64,000 nucleotides of DNA from Alteromonas gilva (GTDB lineage: Bacteria; Pseudomonadota; Gammaproteobacteria; Enterobacterales; Alteromonadaceae): the NCBI RefSeq assembly GCF_028595265.1, contig NZ_JAQQXP010000001.1, positions 2,294,001-2,358,000 on the forward strand, in the 5' to 3' direction. Numbering within the stretch: the stretch's first letter is position 1; each line of letters opens with the position of its first letter. The position numbers and the translations under genes are program-made. The notes beneath the pieces are model-generated. The model was not told the DNA's origin, made no database searches, and saw only the letters and a list, made by a program, of their open reading frames with translations. This document shows positions 52,577-62,609 of the stretch, piece by piece.

Positions 52577-52831
52577 TTATTCTTTCTGCAGTTTTTTGAG
52601 TTTAGCCTGCACTCTCACTAGTTTTACGCGCAATGTCAGCCAGCTACTGAGAATAGCCAGGACACCTACCACAACACCCAAGCCCAGTGCTATGGCGATT
52701 AATGTCGCGATGGTCATGTCGGCTTTTGCAATCAGGTAATTGACCGATATAACCGCATCATTTTGCGAGCCAACCGCGATGGCGACCACTAAAATTATGA
52801 TGATACAAAGAAGAAATGCTAAGCCTTTCAA
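52577..52831 (-). CDS. lapA: Lipopolysaccharide assembly protein LapA
   Basis: An 84-residue membrane protein with two helices (about 3-21 and 42-64) and a basic cytosolic tail, the normal LapA form. It works with LapB and is encoded directly before it. Confidence 0.92.
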   Translation of the reverse strand: MKGLAFLLCIIIILVVAIAVGSQNDAVISVNYLIAKADMTIATLIAIALGLGVVVGVLAILSSWLTLRVKLVRVQAKLKKLQKE

Positions 52832-52899
52832 GAGAATGATCCCGTTTCATGCGACTCTACGCAGGATAACAAAATGTTGATACCGTTACAGCATACAGA

Positions 52900-52933
52900 T
52901 ACAAAAAAAGCACTGACAACAGTGCTTTCTTTT
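52900..52933 (-). terminator. Terminator after ihfB
   Basis: AAGCACTG (52908-52915) and CAGTGCTT (52920-52927) pair around ACAA, with an A run on the left that is a T run in the minus-strand transcript. Confidence 0.8.
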
Positions 52934-52953
52934 CATATATCAGACTTTACCAA

Positions 52954-53241
52954 TCAGGCAATAGAATCGTTCACCCGATCGCGTAACTCTTTACCTGGTT
53001 TAAAGTGAGGAACGTATTTACCGTCCAACTCAACTGTTTCACCGGTTTTCGGATTACGACCGACGCGCGGAGCGCGATAATGGAGAGAAAAACTACCAAA
53101 GCCACGGATTTCGATACGGTCACCCTTTTGCAGAGTTTGCGCCATCTGCTCCAACATCTCTTTGATAGCAGTTTCTAATTCTTTTGCCGGAATGTGGCGA
53201 GCCTGATCAGCGAGCCGCTCAATTAATTCAGACTTGGTCAT
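52954..53241 (-). CDS. ihfB: Integration host factor subunit beta
   Basis: A 95-residue HU/IHF-family protein with the DNA-intercalating loop GRNPKTGE and the start MTKSELIERLADQ typical of IhfB. With IhfA it bends DNA at specific sites and assists sigma-54 promoters, one of which is in this window. It lies downstream of rpsA as in E. coli. Confidence 0.97.
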   Translation of the reverse strand: MTKSELIERLADQARHIPAKELETAIKEMLEQMAQTLQKGDRIEIRGFGSFSLHYRAPRVGRNPKTGETVELDGKYVPHFKPGKELRDRVNDSIA

Positions 53242-53325
53242 CTTAACCTCTTTGTCATCGTATTTATCAAACAGCTACATCGGCAGGTATACGGCATTTA
53301 CCGTATACCTGCTCTTACAAAATGC

Positions 53326-54996
53326 TTATTCGCCTTTTGCAGCTTTGAAAGCTTCAGCCATCGCGTTAGCAAAACCACCATCATCCTGCTGGTTTACTTT
53401 CTCGATTGCTTCTTTCTCGTCAGCCTGGTCCTTAGCTTTAACAGACAAGTTAACGATGCGGTTCTTACGGTCTACACCGGTGTACTTCGCTTCAATAACA
53501 TCGCCTACGCTAACAACTTCAGACGCGTCTTCAACGCGCTCACGAGCAAGGTCGGCTACACGAATATAACCTTCAACTTCTTCAGCCAGGTTTACAGTAA
53601 CGCCTTTGGCATCAGCTGCTGTAACTGTACCATTAACGATAGCACCTTTCTTGTTATCTGTCAGATACTTGTTGAAAGGATCTTCTTCGATTTGCTTAAC
53701 GCCTAAAGAAATACGCTCACGCTCTGGGTCGACTTGCAGTACAACCGCTGAGATTTCGTCGCCTTTCTTATAGTCACGAACCGCGTCTTCACCAGACTTG
53801 TTCCATGAAATGTCAGACAAATGAACCAGACCATCGATGCCGCCGTCAAGGCCGATAAAGATACCAAAGTCAGTGATTGACTTGATCTTACCAGACACTT
53901 TGTCACCTTTTTCGTGTGACTTAGCGAAGGTTTCCCAAGGGTTATCGATACACTGCTTAAGGCCCAGAGAAATACGACGACGCTCTTCGTCAATTTCAAG
54001 CACCATAACTTCAACAGAGTCACCCAGGTTAACAACCTTAGATGGGTGGATGTTTTTGTTAGTCCAATCCATTTCAGATACGTGAACCAGACCTTCAACA
54101 CCGTCTTCGATCTCTACGAAACAGCCGTAGTCAGTCAGGTTAGTCACCTGGCCAGTGATCTTAGTGCCTTCCGGGTAACGTTGGGCAATTTCTTGCCATG
54201 GATCGTTGCCCATCTGCTTCATACCAAGAGAAACACGTTGCTTTTCTTTGTCAAACTTAAGCACTTTAACGTTGATTTCGTCACCAACGTTAACGATTTC
54301 ACTTGGGTGCTTAACGCGCTTCCAAGCCATATCAGTGATGTGCAGAAGACCATCTACACCGCCTAAGTCTACGAACGCACCGTAGTCAGTCAGGTTCTTA
54401 ACGATACCTTTAACTTCATGACCTTCTTCCAGGTTCGCCAGTAATGTTTCGCGCTCTGCACTGTTTTCAGCTTCGATAACAGCACGACGAGAAACAACAA
54501 CGTTGTTACGCTTAGCATCTAACTTGATTACTTTGAATTCAAGCTCTTTGCCTTCCAGGTGAGTGGTATCACGTACAGGGCGTACGTCTACTAATGAACC
54601 TGGTAAGAATGCGCGTACAGTGTTCACTTCAACAGTGAAACCACCTTTAACTTTACCGTTGATAATACCCTTGATAGTGGCTTTATCATCGTAAGCTTTT
54701 TCCAGCTCAACCCATGCTTCGTGGCGCTTCGCTTTTTCACGAGACAGAATAGTTTCACCAAAGCCGTCTTCTACTGCGTCTAACGCAACGTCGACTTCGT
54801 CACCGATAGCGATTTCAAGTTCGCCTTCGGCGTTTTTAAATTGTTCAGCTGGGATAGCACTTTCTGATTTGAGACCAGCGTCAACAAGAACGATGTCTTT
54901 ATCAATTGAAACTACAGTACCCTTTACAATTGAACCAGGGCGAGTTTCCAGTTCTTGTAAGCTCTCTTCAAAAAGTTGTGCAAAATTTTCAGTCAT
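53326..54996 (-). CDS. rpsA: 30S ribosomal protein S1
   Basis: A 556-residue protein with six S1 (OB-fold) repeats, the last four marked by regular VDGLVHxSD/VEGLVHVSEMDW motifs. It binds mRNA at the 30S subunit and helps start translation. Its own start lacks a strong Shine-Dalgarno sequence, as is usual for the autoregulated rpsA genes. Confidence 0.98.
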   Translation of the reverse strand: MTENFAQLFEESLQELETRPGSIVKGTVVSIDKDIVLVDAGLKSESAIPAEQFKNAEGELEIAIGDEVDVALDAVEDGFGETILSREKAKRHEAWVELEKAYDDKATIKGIINGKVKGGFTVEVNTVRAFLPGSLVDVRPVRDTTHLEGKELEFKVIKLDAKRNNVVVSRRAVIEAENSAERETLLANLEEGHEVKGIVKNLTDYGAFVDLGGVDGLLHITDMAWKRVKHPSEIVNVGDEINVKVLKFDKEKQRVSLGMKQMGNDPWQEIAQRYPEGTKITGQVTNLTDYGCFVEIEDGVEGLVHVSEMDWTNKNIHPSKVVNLGDSVEVMVLEIDEERRRISLGLKQCIDNPWETFAKSHEKGDKVSGKIKSITDFGIFIGLDGGIDGLVHLSDISWNKSGEDAVRDYKKGDEISAVVLQVDPERERISLGVKQIEEDPFNKYLTDNKKGAIVNGTVTAADAKGVTVNLAEEVEGYIRVADLARERVEDASEVVSVGDVIEAKYTGVDRKNRIVNLSVKAKDQADEKEAIEKVNQQDDGGFANAMAEAFKAAKGE

Positions 54997-55113
54997 ATGA
55001 TTCAGTTAATTAATCTAAGTTGACATCCACATTTCAATCCGGATAACGTGGGGTTATTAAACAGAGTCGTCACCTCCTGTGACAACGTTTGCGATGGTAA
55101 AACGCCTCCGGGC

Positions 55114-55785
55114 TTATAACCTGGAATTGATGATTTCCATTGCACTATCAAAGACTTGGTTAATATCCAAATCCGTTGAGTCTATCATTACCGCATCTTC
55201 TGCCGGTACCAGTGGAGCAACCGAACGATTCGCATCGCGTTCGTCCCGCGCCTTGATATCGGTTAAAAGGCGCGCAATATTAACATCCAAACCTTTATCT
55301 TTCAACTGCCTGTAGCGCCGTTCTGCACGGGCTTCGGCACTGGCGGTTAAGAATAATTTAATATTGGCGTCGGGAAATACCACGGTTCCCATATCCCGGC
55401 CGTCAGCAATGAGCCCGGGGGACTGCTGAAAAGCACGCTGGCGGCGTAATAACGCTTCGCGCACACGCGCCAGTGACGCAATCTGAGACGCCGCGGCGCC
55501 TACTTCTTCAGTGCGTATGTCATCAGTGACATCTTCACCTTCCAGTACCACCCGGCGGCTGTCGATATTCGTTTCAAAACTCACATCTAAACCAGAAGCC
55601 AGAGGCACAATAGAGGTTTCATCATCTACTGGTAAATCATGATGCATAGCGGCTACAGCCAGCACGCGATAAATCGCACCACTATCTAATAGGTGCCAGC
55701 CCAGCTTTTCAGCGATGAGTGCACTCAGAGTTCCTTTCCCAGCACCGCTTGGGCCGTCTACCGTTATAACGGGTGTTGGATGCAT
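55114..55785 (-). CDS. cmk: Cytidylate kinase
   Basis: A 223-residue P-loop kinase with DGPSGAGKGTLS near the N-terminus and the CMP-binding region GRDMGTVVFPDA. It phosphorylates CMP and dCMP. GGAGCAGGT precedes the ATG. It lies between aroA and rpsA as in E. coli. Confidence 0.97.
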   Translation of the reverse strand: MHPTPVITVDGPSGAGKGTLSALIAEKLGWHLLDSGAIYRVLAVAAMHHDLPVDDETSIVPLASGLDVSFETNIDSRRVVLEGEDVTDDIRTEEVGAAASQIASLARVREALLRRQRAFQQSPGLIADGRDMGTVVFPDANIKLFLTASAEARAERRYRQLKDKGLDVNIARLLTDIKARDERDANRSVAPLVPAEDAVMIDSTDLDINQVFDSAMEIINSRL

Positions 55786-55916
55786 ACCTGCTCCAGTTAT
55801 TTAAAAATTTGTTAATAAGACTCGAAATCGGGCGCAATTATACCCGTGTAAGCCAAATAGGCAATGTTACACGTCAATAAATAGCAGGGCGTAATACTGA
55901 AGTATGTAAACAATCG

Positions 55917-55937
55917 CCGCTGGCTTATCACCAGCGG
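55917..55937 (-). terminator. Hairpin between aroA and cmk
   Basis: CCGCTGG and CCAGCGG form a seven-base stem around CTTATCA just after the aroA stop. The T tract on the minus strand is weak, so it may only partly terminate, leaving some transcript for cmk. Confidence 0.45.
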
Positions 55938-55963
55938 TGACGACTGTATACCGTAAATCTGAC

Positions 55964-57253
55964 TTAGCGATGACAGATTGTGGCAAACCGGGAAAAATAA
56001 TCCGGAAAGGTTTTGGCGGTGCACGCCGGATCGTTAATCGTGACCGCGGTATCACTTAACGCAATCAACGAAAAGCACATAGCAATACGGTGATCGTTAT
56101 AGGTATCAATGGCTGCGTGTTTGAGTGACGCCGCCGGTGTAACACGAATAAAATCGTGACCCTCTTCTACCTCGACCCCAAGCTTACGCAATTCAGTGGC
56201 CATGGCATACAAACGGTCGGTTTCTTTTACCCGCCAGTTATAAATGTTGCGAATACAGGTTTCACCTTCAGCAAACAACGCCGTGGTTGCAATGGTCATT
56301 GCGGCATCCGGAATGTGGTTCATGTCCATGTCCACCCCTTTAAGCGGCGCACCGCGAACCACCACACAATCATCAAACCAAGCTATTTTAGCGCCCATGG
56401 CTTCAAGGACATCGGCAAAGCGAATATCGCCCTGAATACTGTGTTTACCAATACCGGTAACTTTTACCGTACCGCCTTTAATCGCCCCTGCGGCCAAAAA
56501 GTACGATGCCGATGAGGCATCGCCTTCTACCATAAAGGTCGCGGGCGCAATGTAAGGCTGACCGGCTTTGATCACGAAGGTCTGGTAATTGTTATTTTCA
56601 ACCGTTACACCAAACTTTGCCATGGTATCCAGCGTAATATCAATGTACGGCTTGGAGACCAACTCGCCCTTGATACTGATAGTGGTGTCCTCACTAAATA
56701 ACGGCGCCGCCATTAACAGAGCAGTTAAGAACTGACTGGATACACTGCCATCTACCGACAATTGCCCGCCTTTCAGTTGGCCACCGGTGATTTTGAGCGG
56801 CGGATAGCCCGGATTTTTGAGATAGGTAATATCAGCGCCAGCATCCACTAAAGCCTCAACGAGATCGCCAATCGGGCGTTCTTCCATGCGCGGCTCACCG
56901 GTTAATTCAACGGTCACATCTGATGCTGCCAGGGCCGCACACAGCGGTCGCATGGCGGTTCCGGCGTTACCCAGAAACAGCTCCAGCGCAGCACCGCTGC
57001 TAAACGCACCGCCTAACCCCGTTACGGTACATTCAGTTTTTGATTCACTTAAGACATACTCCACACCTAACAATTTAAGCGCGTCCAGCATATGACGAAT
57101 ATCATCACTGTCGAGCAAATTGGTCAGGGTAGTTTGCCCTTTCGCCAGCGCCGCCAGCAATAAAGCCCGGTTAGATAAACTCTTGGAACCGGGTACATTT
57201 ACTGTTCCATCAACACGGCTCACCGGCTGTAGCGTTAATTGTTCAACACTCAT
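55964..57253 (-). CDS. aroA: 3-phosphoshikimate 1-carboxyvinyltransferase (EPSP synthase)
   Basis: A 429-residue enzyme of two domains, with PGSKSLSNRALLLAALAKG at the N-terminus and LGNAGTAMRPL, both of the class I family. It joins shikimate-3-phosphate and phosphoenolpyruvate. Its ATG overlaps the serC stop by four bases. Confidence 0.98.
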   Translation of the reverse strand: MSVEQLTLQPVSRVDGTVNVPGSKSLSNRALLLAALAKGQTTLTNLLDSDDIRHMLDALKLLGVEYVLSESKTECTVTGLGGAFSSGAALELFLGNAGTAMRPLCAALAASDVTVELTGEPRMEERPIGDLVEALVDAGADITYLKNPGYPPLKITGGQLKGGQLSVDGSVSSQFLTALLMAAPLFSEDTTISIKGELVSKPYIDITLDTMAKFGVTVENNNYQTFVIKAGQPYIAPATFMVEGDASSASYFLAAGAIKGGTVKVTGIGKHSIQGDIRFADVLEAMGAKIAWFDDCVVVRGAPLKGVDMDMNHIPDAAMTIATTALFAEGETCIRNIYNWRVKETDRLYAMATELRKLGVEVEEGHDFIRVTPAASLKHAAIDTYNDHRIAMCFSLIALSDTAVTINDPACTAKTFPDYFSRFATICHR

Positions 57254-58335
57254 CCGTGGTGCTCCTCGAACTCTCGCATAAAGCTGACCAGAGCCTCGAT
57301 ACCTTCAATTGGCATGGCGTTGTATATGCTGGCACGCATTCCGCCCACCGAACGATGGCCTTTAAGTGCCAGTAAGCCGGCCGCCTGGGACTTCTCTAAA
57401 AACAGTTTGTCCAGCGCCGGATCGGCCAGATGAAAGGGAACGTTCATGATTGAGCGATTATCCGGATGCACATTGTTACGGTAAAACGATGAACTATCGA
57501 TAGCCGCGTACAGGGTATCGGCTTTGTGCTGATTGCGGCTGGCCATGGCAGCTACCCCGCCCTGCGCTTTCAGCCACTTAAACACCAAACCTGCCAGATA
57601 CCAGGAAAACGTGGGTGGCGTATTATACATGGAGTCATTATTGGCCATGAGTTCGTAATCAAAGATAGAAGGCGTGCTCTGGCGGGCTTTACCGACCAGA
57701 TCTTCTCTGACAATCACCACCGACAAACCAGACGGACCAATATTTTTTTGCGCACCGGCATAAATAATACCGTACTTACTGACATCTACCGGACCAGACA
57801 TAATTGTCGATGACATGTCAGCCACCAACGGCACATCGCCTGCATCAGGCAACCAGTTAAACGCGATGCCATCGACGGTTTCATTAGGACAAAAATGCAG
57901 ATAGGCAGCACGTTGATCAATATCGGCAGCGGCTGGCTGAGGGACATACTGCAAACCGTTGTGCTCAACCACGTCGCCAATCACTTTGGCATTGTTATAC
58001 TTGGCAGCTTCTGCCACCGCGCCACGTGACCAGGAGCCACTGACCAGGTGTAACGAAGTGTCAGTTTCGGTAGAGATATTAAGCGGTACGGCAGCAAACT
58101 GGCCACGACCGCCACCTTGCAAAAACAACACTTTATAATTATCGGGAACCTGCATCAGGTCACGCAGGTCCTGCTCTGCCTGGGCAGCAATCTCGATAAA
58201 ATCGGCACCACGGTGGCTAACTTCCATTATCGAGCAACCACTGTCACCCCAGTTCACAAACTCTTGCTGTGCCTGCGCCATCACTGCTGGCGGCAGCATC
58301 GCGGGTCCCGCACTAAAATTAAATACGTTTTTCAT
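57250..58335 (-). CDS. serC: Phosphoserine aminotransferase
   Basis: A 361-residue PLP enzyme; the Schiff-base Lys is in YAGAQKNIGPSG. It makes phosphoserine and serves pyridoxal phosphate synthesis. ATG 58335 (MKNVFNFSAGPAMLP) fits the family start; an upstream TTG at 58347 adds four residues. Coupled to aroA by ATGA. Confidence 0.97.
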   Translation of the reverse strand: MKNVFNFSAGPAMLPPAVMAQAQQEFVNWGDSGCSIMEVSHRGADFIEIAAQAEQDLRDLMQVPDNYKVLFLQGGGRGQFAAVPLNISTETDTSLHLVSGSWSRGAVAEAAKYNNAKVIGDVVEHNGLQYVPQPAAADIDQRAAYLHFCPNETVDGIAFNWLPDAGDVPLVADMSSTIMSGPVDVSKYGIIYAGAQKNIGPSGLSVVIVREDLVGKARQSTPSIFDYELMANNDSMYNTPPTFSWYLAGLVFKWLKAQGGVAAMASRNQHKADTLYAAIDSSSFYRNNVHPDNRSIMNVPFHLADPALDKLFLEKSQAAGLLALKGHRSVGGMRASIYNAMPIEGIEALVSFMREFEEHHG

Positions 58336-58430
58336 GAGCTTCTTCAATACTGTTAGGAAGGGTTAATGGGTCGGTAGCATTTATAACTAAATCAAATGCG
58401 TTGGTAACCACATTATCCCTTTAACACGCT

Positions 58431-58463
58431 AAAAAAAACAAGCGGCTATCGGGGCCGCTTGTT
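58431..58463 (-). terminator. Terminator after gyrA
   Basis: AACAAGCGGC (58437-58446) and GCCGCTTGTT (58454-58463) pair around seven bases; the A run at 58431-58438 gives a U tract in the minus-strand transcript. Confidence 0.88.
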
Positions 58464-58490
58464 CTGCTTGTATTATCCTTTCTCGCAGGA

Positions 58491-61166
58491 TTATTCGTCT
58501 GTCGCGGGCTCATCGTCGCCGTCTTGTGCGGCGTTTGTAGCAATCGTTTCGCCTTCTTCTGCTTCAATCAAGTCAATCTCTTCGACTTCTTCGATCCGTT
58601 GCAGCGCCACAAGGTTTTCGTCTTCTCCGGTACGGATCAGTCTAACGCCCTGGGTATTTCGGCCTACGGTTGACACTTCACTGACGCGGGTACGCACCAG
58701 GGTGCCCATATCGCTGATCAGCATAATTTCGTCGTTTTCATCGACCTGTACAGCACCCACTACTTTACCGTTACGGTCTGATACTTTAATTGATACTACG
58801 CCTTGCGTTGCACGGCTCTTGGCCGGGTAATCTTCCAGCGGCGTACGCTTACCGTAACCGTTTTCGGTAGCGGTCAGAATGGCACCATCACCACGCGGTA
58901 CAATTAACGAGACCACTTTTTGATCATCCGGCATTTTAATACCACGCACACCGGTAGCGGTTCGGCCCATAGGACGCAGCGCCAGTAGCTCTTCTCCGGT
59001 CTCCGGATCGCGTTTTACTTCACCGGTTTCAGAATCACGCAGTTTCTCGTTAAATCGTACCACTTTACCGGCATCAGAGAACAGCATTATGTCATCGTCA
59101 CCGTGGGTAATCGCCACACCAATTAACTCATCACCTTCGTTAAGGTTCACAGCAATAATACCGCTGCTACGAGGGCGTGAATACATCGTCAGGCTGGTCT
59201 TCTTGACGGTACCATTGGCCGTGGCCATGAGTACGAATTTATCTTCTTCGAACTCTTTAATCGGCAGTATCGCCGTGATCCGTTCGTTTTCTTCCAATGG
59301 CAAAATGTTCACTATCGGGCGTCCACGGGCATTACGACTAGCCAGCGGCAACTGGTACACTTTTAACCAGTATAAGCGGCCACGGGTCGAGAAGCACAGG
59401 ATATGATCGTGAGTATTAGCCACCAGTAAACGTTCAATAAAGTCTTCGTCTTTCATCTTGGTGGCTGACTTGCCCTTACCGCCGCGACGCTGCGCTTCAT
59501 AGTCGGTCAGCTTCTGGTATTTCACATAACCTTCGCGCGAGAGTGTAACGACAACTTCTTCACGCTCAATCAGATCTTCTAAGTCGATATCGTGGCTGGC
59601 TGCGGTAATCTCGGTACGACGTTCGTCACCGAATTCATCACGCACTTTTTCAAGCTCTTCACGAATAACTTCCATTAACCGCTCAGGGCTGGCTAAGATA
59701 TGCAGTAACTCGGCAATTAATTCGAGCAGTGACTTATATTCATCAAGGATCTTCTCATGCTCAAGACCGGTCAGCTTGTGTAAGCGTAAATCGAGGATCG
59801 CCTGAGCCTGCTGCTCCGTGAGGTAGTATTTACCGTCGCGAATTCCGTATTCAGGCTCCAACCAATCAGGTCGCGCTGCGTCGTTACCCGCACGGGAAAG
59901 CATTTCTGCTACATCACCCAGATCCCAGCCCTGGGCAATCAGTGCCTGTTTTGCTTCTGACGGGCTTGGCGACGCTTTAATTGCTTCAATGACCGGATCA
60001 ATATTGACCAGTGCTATCGCTAAACCTTCAAGGATGTGAGCACGTTCGCGGGCTTTACGTAATTCAAATACCGTACGGCGGGTCACCACTTCACGGCGAT
60101 GCAGTATAAAGGCCTGCAGAATTTCTTTTAAATTAAAGATCTTCGGTTGGCCATTATCCAGCGCCACCATATTAATACCAAATACCGTTTGTAACTGGGT
60201 ATTGGAGTACAGATGGTTAAGCAGGACTTCGGCCGACTCATTACGTTTTACTTCAACCACAATGCGCATACCGTCTTTGTCAGACTCGTCGCGCAGGGCC
60301 GAAACCCCTTCGATACGTTTTTCTTTTACCAACTCGGCGATCTTCTCGATCAGGCGGGCTTTGTTCACCTGATACGGGATCTCGTTGATAATAATGGTTT
60401 CTCTGCCGTTGTCTTCGGTTTCAATCTCAGCGCGCGCACGCATGTAGATTTTACCGCGACCAGTGCGATAGGCATCAATAATGCCTTTGCGACCGCTAAT
60501 TAGTGCGGCCGTCGGGAAGTCCGGGCCCGGAATGTATTCCATTAATTGATCAACATCTAACGACGGTTCATCAATCAGGGCAATACAGCCATTCACAATC
60601 TCTGTAAGGTTGTGCGGCGGAATATTGGTAGCCATACCCACGGCAATACCTGATGACCCGTTTATTAACAGTGTTGGGACTTTCGTCGGCAGGACTTCAG
60701 GGATAAATTCTGTACCGTCGTAGTTGGGGACAAAATCAACGGTTTCTTTTTCCAGATCGGCTAACAGTTCATGAGCGATCTTGGCCATACGAACTTCGGT
60801 ATAACGCATTGCTGCAGCGGAGTCACCGTCGACAGAACCAAAGTTACCCTGCCCGTCTACCAGCATGTAACGCATCGAGAATGGCTGAGCCATACGTACG
60901 ATCGTATCGTATACGGCTGAATCACCATGGGGGTGATACTTACCGATTACATCACCGACAACACGTGCAGACTTTTTATAGGGTTTATTAAAGTCGTTCT
61001 TAAGCTCATTCATGGCAAACAATACACGGCGGTGTACTGGTTTTAAACCATCACGTACGTCAGGCAATGCACGCCCGACGATAACGCTCATCGCATAGTC
61101 CAGATACGACGTTTTTAGCTCTTCCTCTATATTAACGGGGAGAATTTCTTTGGCGTTATCAGTCAT
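58491..61166 (-). CDS. gyrA: DNA gyrase subunit A
   Basis: An 891-residue topoisomerase. The catalytic Tyr122 is in AMRYTEVRM. The quinolone region HPHGDSAVYDTIV has the sensitive residues Ser83 and Asp87. The GyrA box QRRGGKGK starts the DNA-wrapping C-terminal beta-pinwheel. The C-terminus is acidic (to DDEPATDE). With GyrB it introduces negative supercoils. AAGGGA lies about eleven bases before the ATG. Confidence 0.98.
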   Translation of the reverse strand: MTDNAKEILPVNIEEELKTSYLDYAMSVIVGRALPDVRDGLKPVHRRVLFAMNELKNDFNKPYKKSARVVGDVIGKYHPHGDSAVYDTIVRMAQPFSMRYMLVDGQGNFGSVDGDSAAAMRYTEVRMAKIAHELLADLEKETVDFVPNYDGTEFIPEVLPTKVPTLLINGSSGIAVGMATNIPPHNLTEIVNGCIALIDEPSLDVDQLMEYIPGPDFPTAALISGRKGIIDAYRTGRGKIYMRARAEIETEDNGRETIIINEIPYQVNKARLIEKIAELVKEKRIEGVSALRDESDKDGMRIVVEVKRNESAEVLLNHLYSNTQLQTVFGINMVALDNGQPKIFNLKEILQAFILHRREVVTRRTVFELRKARERAHILEGLAIALVNIDPVIEAIKASPSPSEAKQALIAQGWDLGDVAEMLSRAGNDAARPDWLEPEYGIRDGKYYLTEQQAQAILDLRLHKLTGLEHEKILDEYKSLLELIAELLHILASPERLMEVIREELEKVRDEFGDERRTEITAASHDIDLEDLIEREEVVVTLSREGYVKYQKLTDYEAQRRGGKGKSATKMKDEDFIERLLVANTHDHILCFSTRGRLYWLKVYQLPLASRNARGRPIVNILPLEENERITAILPIKEFEEDKFVLMATANGTVKKTSLTMYSRPRSSGIIAVNLNEGDELIGVAITHGDDDIMLFSDAGKVVRFNEKLRDSETGEVKRDPETGEELLALRPMGRTATGVRGIKMPDDQKVVSLIVPRGDGAILTATENGYGKRTPLEDYPAKSRATQGVVSIKVSDRNGKVVGAVQVDENDEIMLISDMGTLVRTRVSEVSTVGRNTQGVRLIRTGEDENLVALQRIEEVEEIDLIEAEEGETIATNAAQDGDDEPATDE

Positions 61167-61454
61167 AAACTGTTTGGTCCCTTATTATAGGTTTGTGGTA
61201 ACAGCATCCAGCTCAGCGCTATCCAGCGCCTCACAACCCGGCTATCACACATTGGGGGTCTTCTAATTAATCAATGAGTTTACCACCCAAATCAGCAATT
61301 ATGTAGTGAATAATACATCACATCGTCGGCAAGGCCGTTAAGCGTTTATTTTTTGCGCTATTAGGAAAAGTCTGGGTAAATAAGCGATGTGTGGATGGTT
61401 ATTTTGGGTTAATGTAACGGTGTTTTTTATTACAACTACTGTAAATACCCGCTC

Positions 61455-62180
61455 ATGTCTGATTTAAATTCTGATTTAAATAACAACGTAGATCACACCG
61501 AAATTGACAAGTTTTCACAGATTGCTGCCCACTGGTGGGATCCTGAAGGTCAGTTTAAACCGCTGCATGCCATCAACCCGTTACGCCTTTCTTATATCGA
61601 AGAACACAGCCAGGGCTTGTTCGACAAAAAGGTGCTCGACGTAGGTTGTGGCGGCGGTATTCTGGCAGAGGCTCTGGCCGGCCGTGGTGCCAGGGTCACA
61701 GGCATCGATATGGCCGACGCATCGCTGGAGATTGCCAGACTTCATAGTCTCGAAAGCGGCGTTAGCGTTGATTATCGCTGCGTGAGTGCAGAGCAACTCG
61801 CCACCGAGCAAGCCGGACAATATGACGTTGTGACATGCATGGAGATGCTTGAACATGTGCCCGACCCCGAGTCGATCATTCGCAGTTGTGCACAGTTGGT
61901 TAAACCAGGCGGTAAGGTGTTCTTTTCAACCCTGAATCGTAATGTTAAATCCTACCTTATGGGTATCGTTGCAGCTGAATACCTGCTTCAGTGGGTACCA
62001 AAAGGTACGCACCAGTACCAGCGTTTTATTAAGCCGTCCGAACTTATTCGCTCGGCTGATCGTGCGGATCTGGTCACCCGATCTGCTACTGGGTTACATT
62101 TTGACCCGTTTAACCAACAGTTTGTGTTGTCGCAGCGAAATCTGGATGTGAACTACATACTGCATTGTGAAAAGCTATAA
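61455..62180 (+). CDS. ubiG: Ubiquinone biosynthesis O-methyltransferase UbiG
   Basis: A 241-residue SAM-dependent methyltransferase with motif I VLDVGCGGGILAEAL (about 61-75) and acidic GIDMAD. It methylates two hydroxyl groups in ubiquinone synthesis. The family start is FSQIAAHWWDPEGQFKPLH; the N-terminal 20 residues are Asn/Asp-rich. Divergent from gyrA, as in E. coli. Confidence 0.96.
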   Translation: MSDLNSDLNNNVDHTEIDKFSQIAAHWWDPEGQFKPLHAINPLRLSYIEEHSQGLFDKKVLDVGCGGGILAEALAGRGARVTGIDMADASLEIARLHSLESGVSVDYRCVSAEQLATEQAGQYDVVTCMEMLEHVPDPESIIRSCAQLVKPGGKVFFSTLNRNVKSYLMGIVAAEYLLQWVPKGTHQYQRFIKPSELIRSADRADLVTRSATGLHFDPFNQQFVLSQRNLDVNYILHCEKL

Positions 62181-62186
62181 GCAAAA

Positions 62187-62202
62187 ACACTATATATAGT
62201 GC
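62187..62202 (+). promoter_or_regulatory. NrdR box 1
   Basis: ACACTATATATAGTGC fits the NrdR consensus acaCwAtATaTwGtgt at almost every position and is nearly palindromic. NrdR represses ribonucleotide reductase genes when dATP is high. Confidence 0.75.
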
Positions 62203-62218
62203 TAGTACATCTAACAAA

Positions 62219-62234
62219 GCACCATATATCGTAA
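62219..62234 (+). promoter_or_regulatory. NrdR box 2
   Basis: GCACCATATATCGTAA is a weaker match to the NrdR consensus. It starts 32 bases after box 1, about three helical turns, the usual spacing of paired NrdR boxes. Confidence 0.6.
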
Positions 62235-62609
62235 ATTTATAAGCAGAGAATTATCTGAATAAATTGTTTTAAGTAATCATAAAAATAAATTAAACAGCTT
62301 GCATTCAGGCAAATATTGCTTAGTTCAACCGTTAACAGTTAGTCAATACTAACCTAAAGACTGGCTTTGTTTGATCGGTGAATTAAGCACCAGATATTGG
62401 GTTGCATTAAACCCAAAACCTCACTATCTTGTGTTTGTCCCGTAGCAGTCTTGTTTAAATATTCGACTGAACAGGTAACTCACAGGCGAATTAAGCAATC
62501 ACGGTACGAAGCGATCGCAGCTTGATCGTTTCGCAAGACACTATTGAATACGATACTGGCATGATATTCATGCCACAACACCAGCGCTAACTGACAAACG
62601 GCCATTAAA

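Larger units (their letters stand above)
62181..62609. other. Long intergenic region before nrdA
   Basis: The 429 bases are AT-rich and contain two NrdR boxes near their left end. I see no coding frame. The promoter of nrdA must lie here, but no box is clear enough to assign; the long leader suggests further regulation. Confidence 0.5.
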
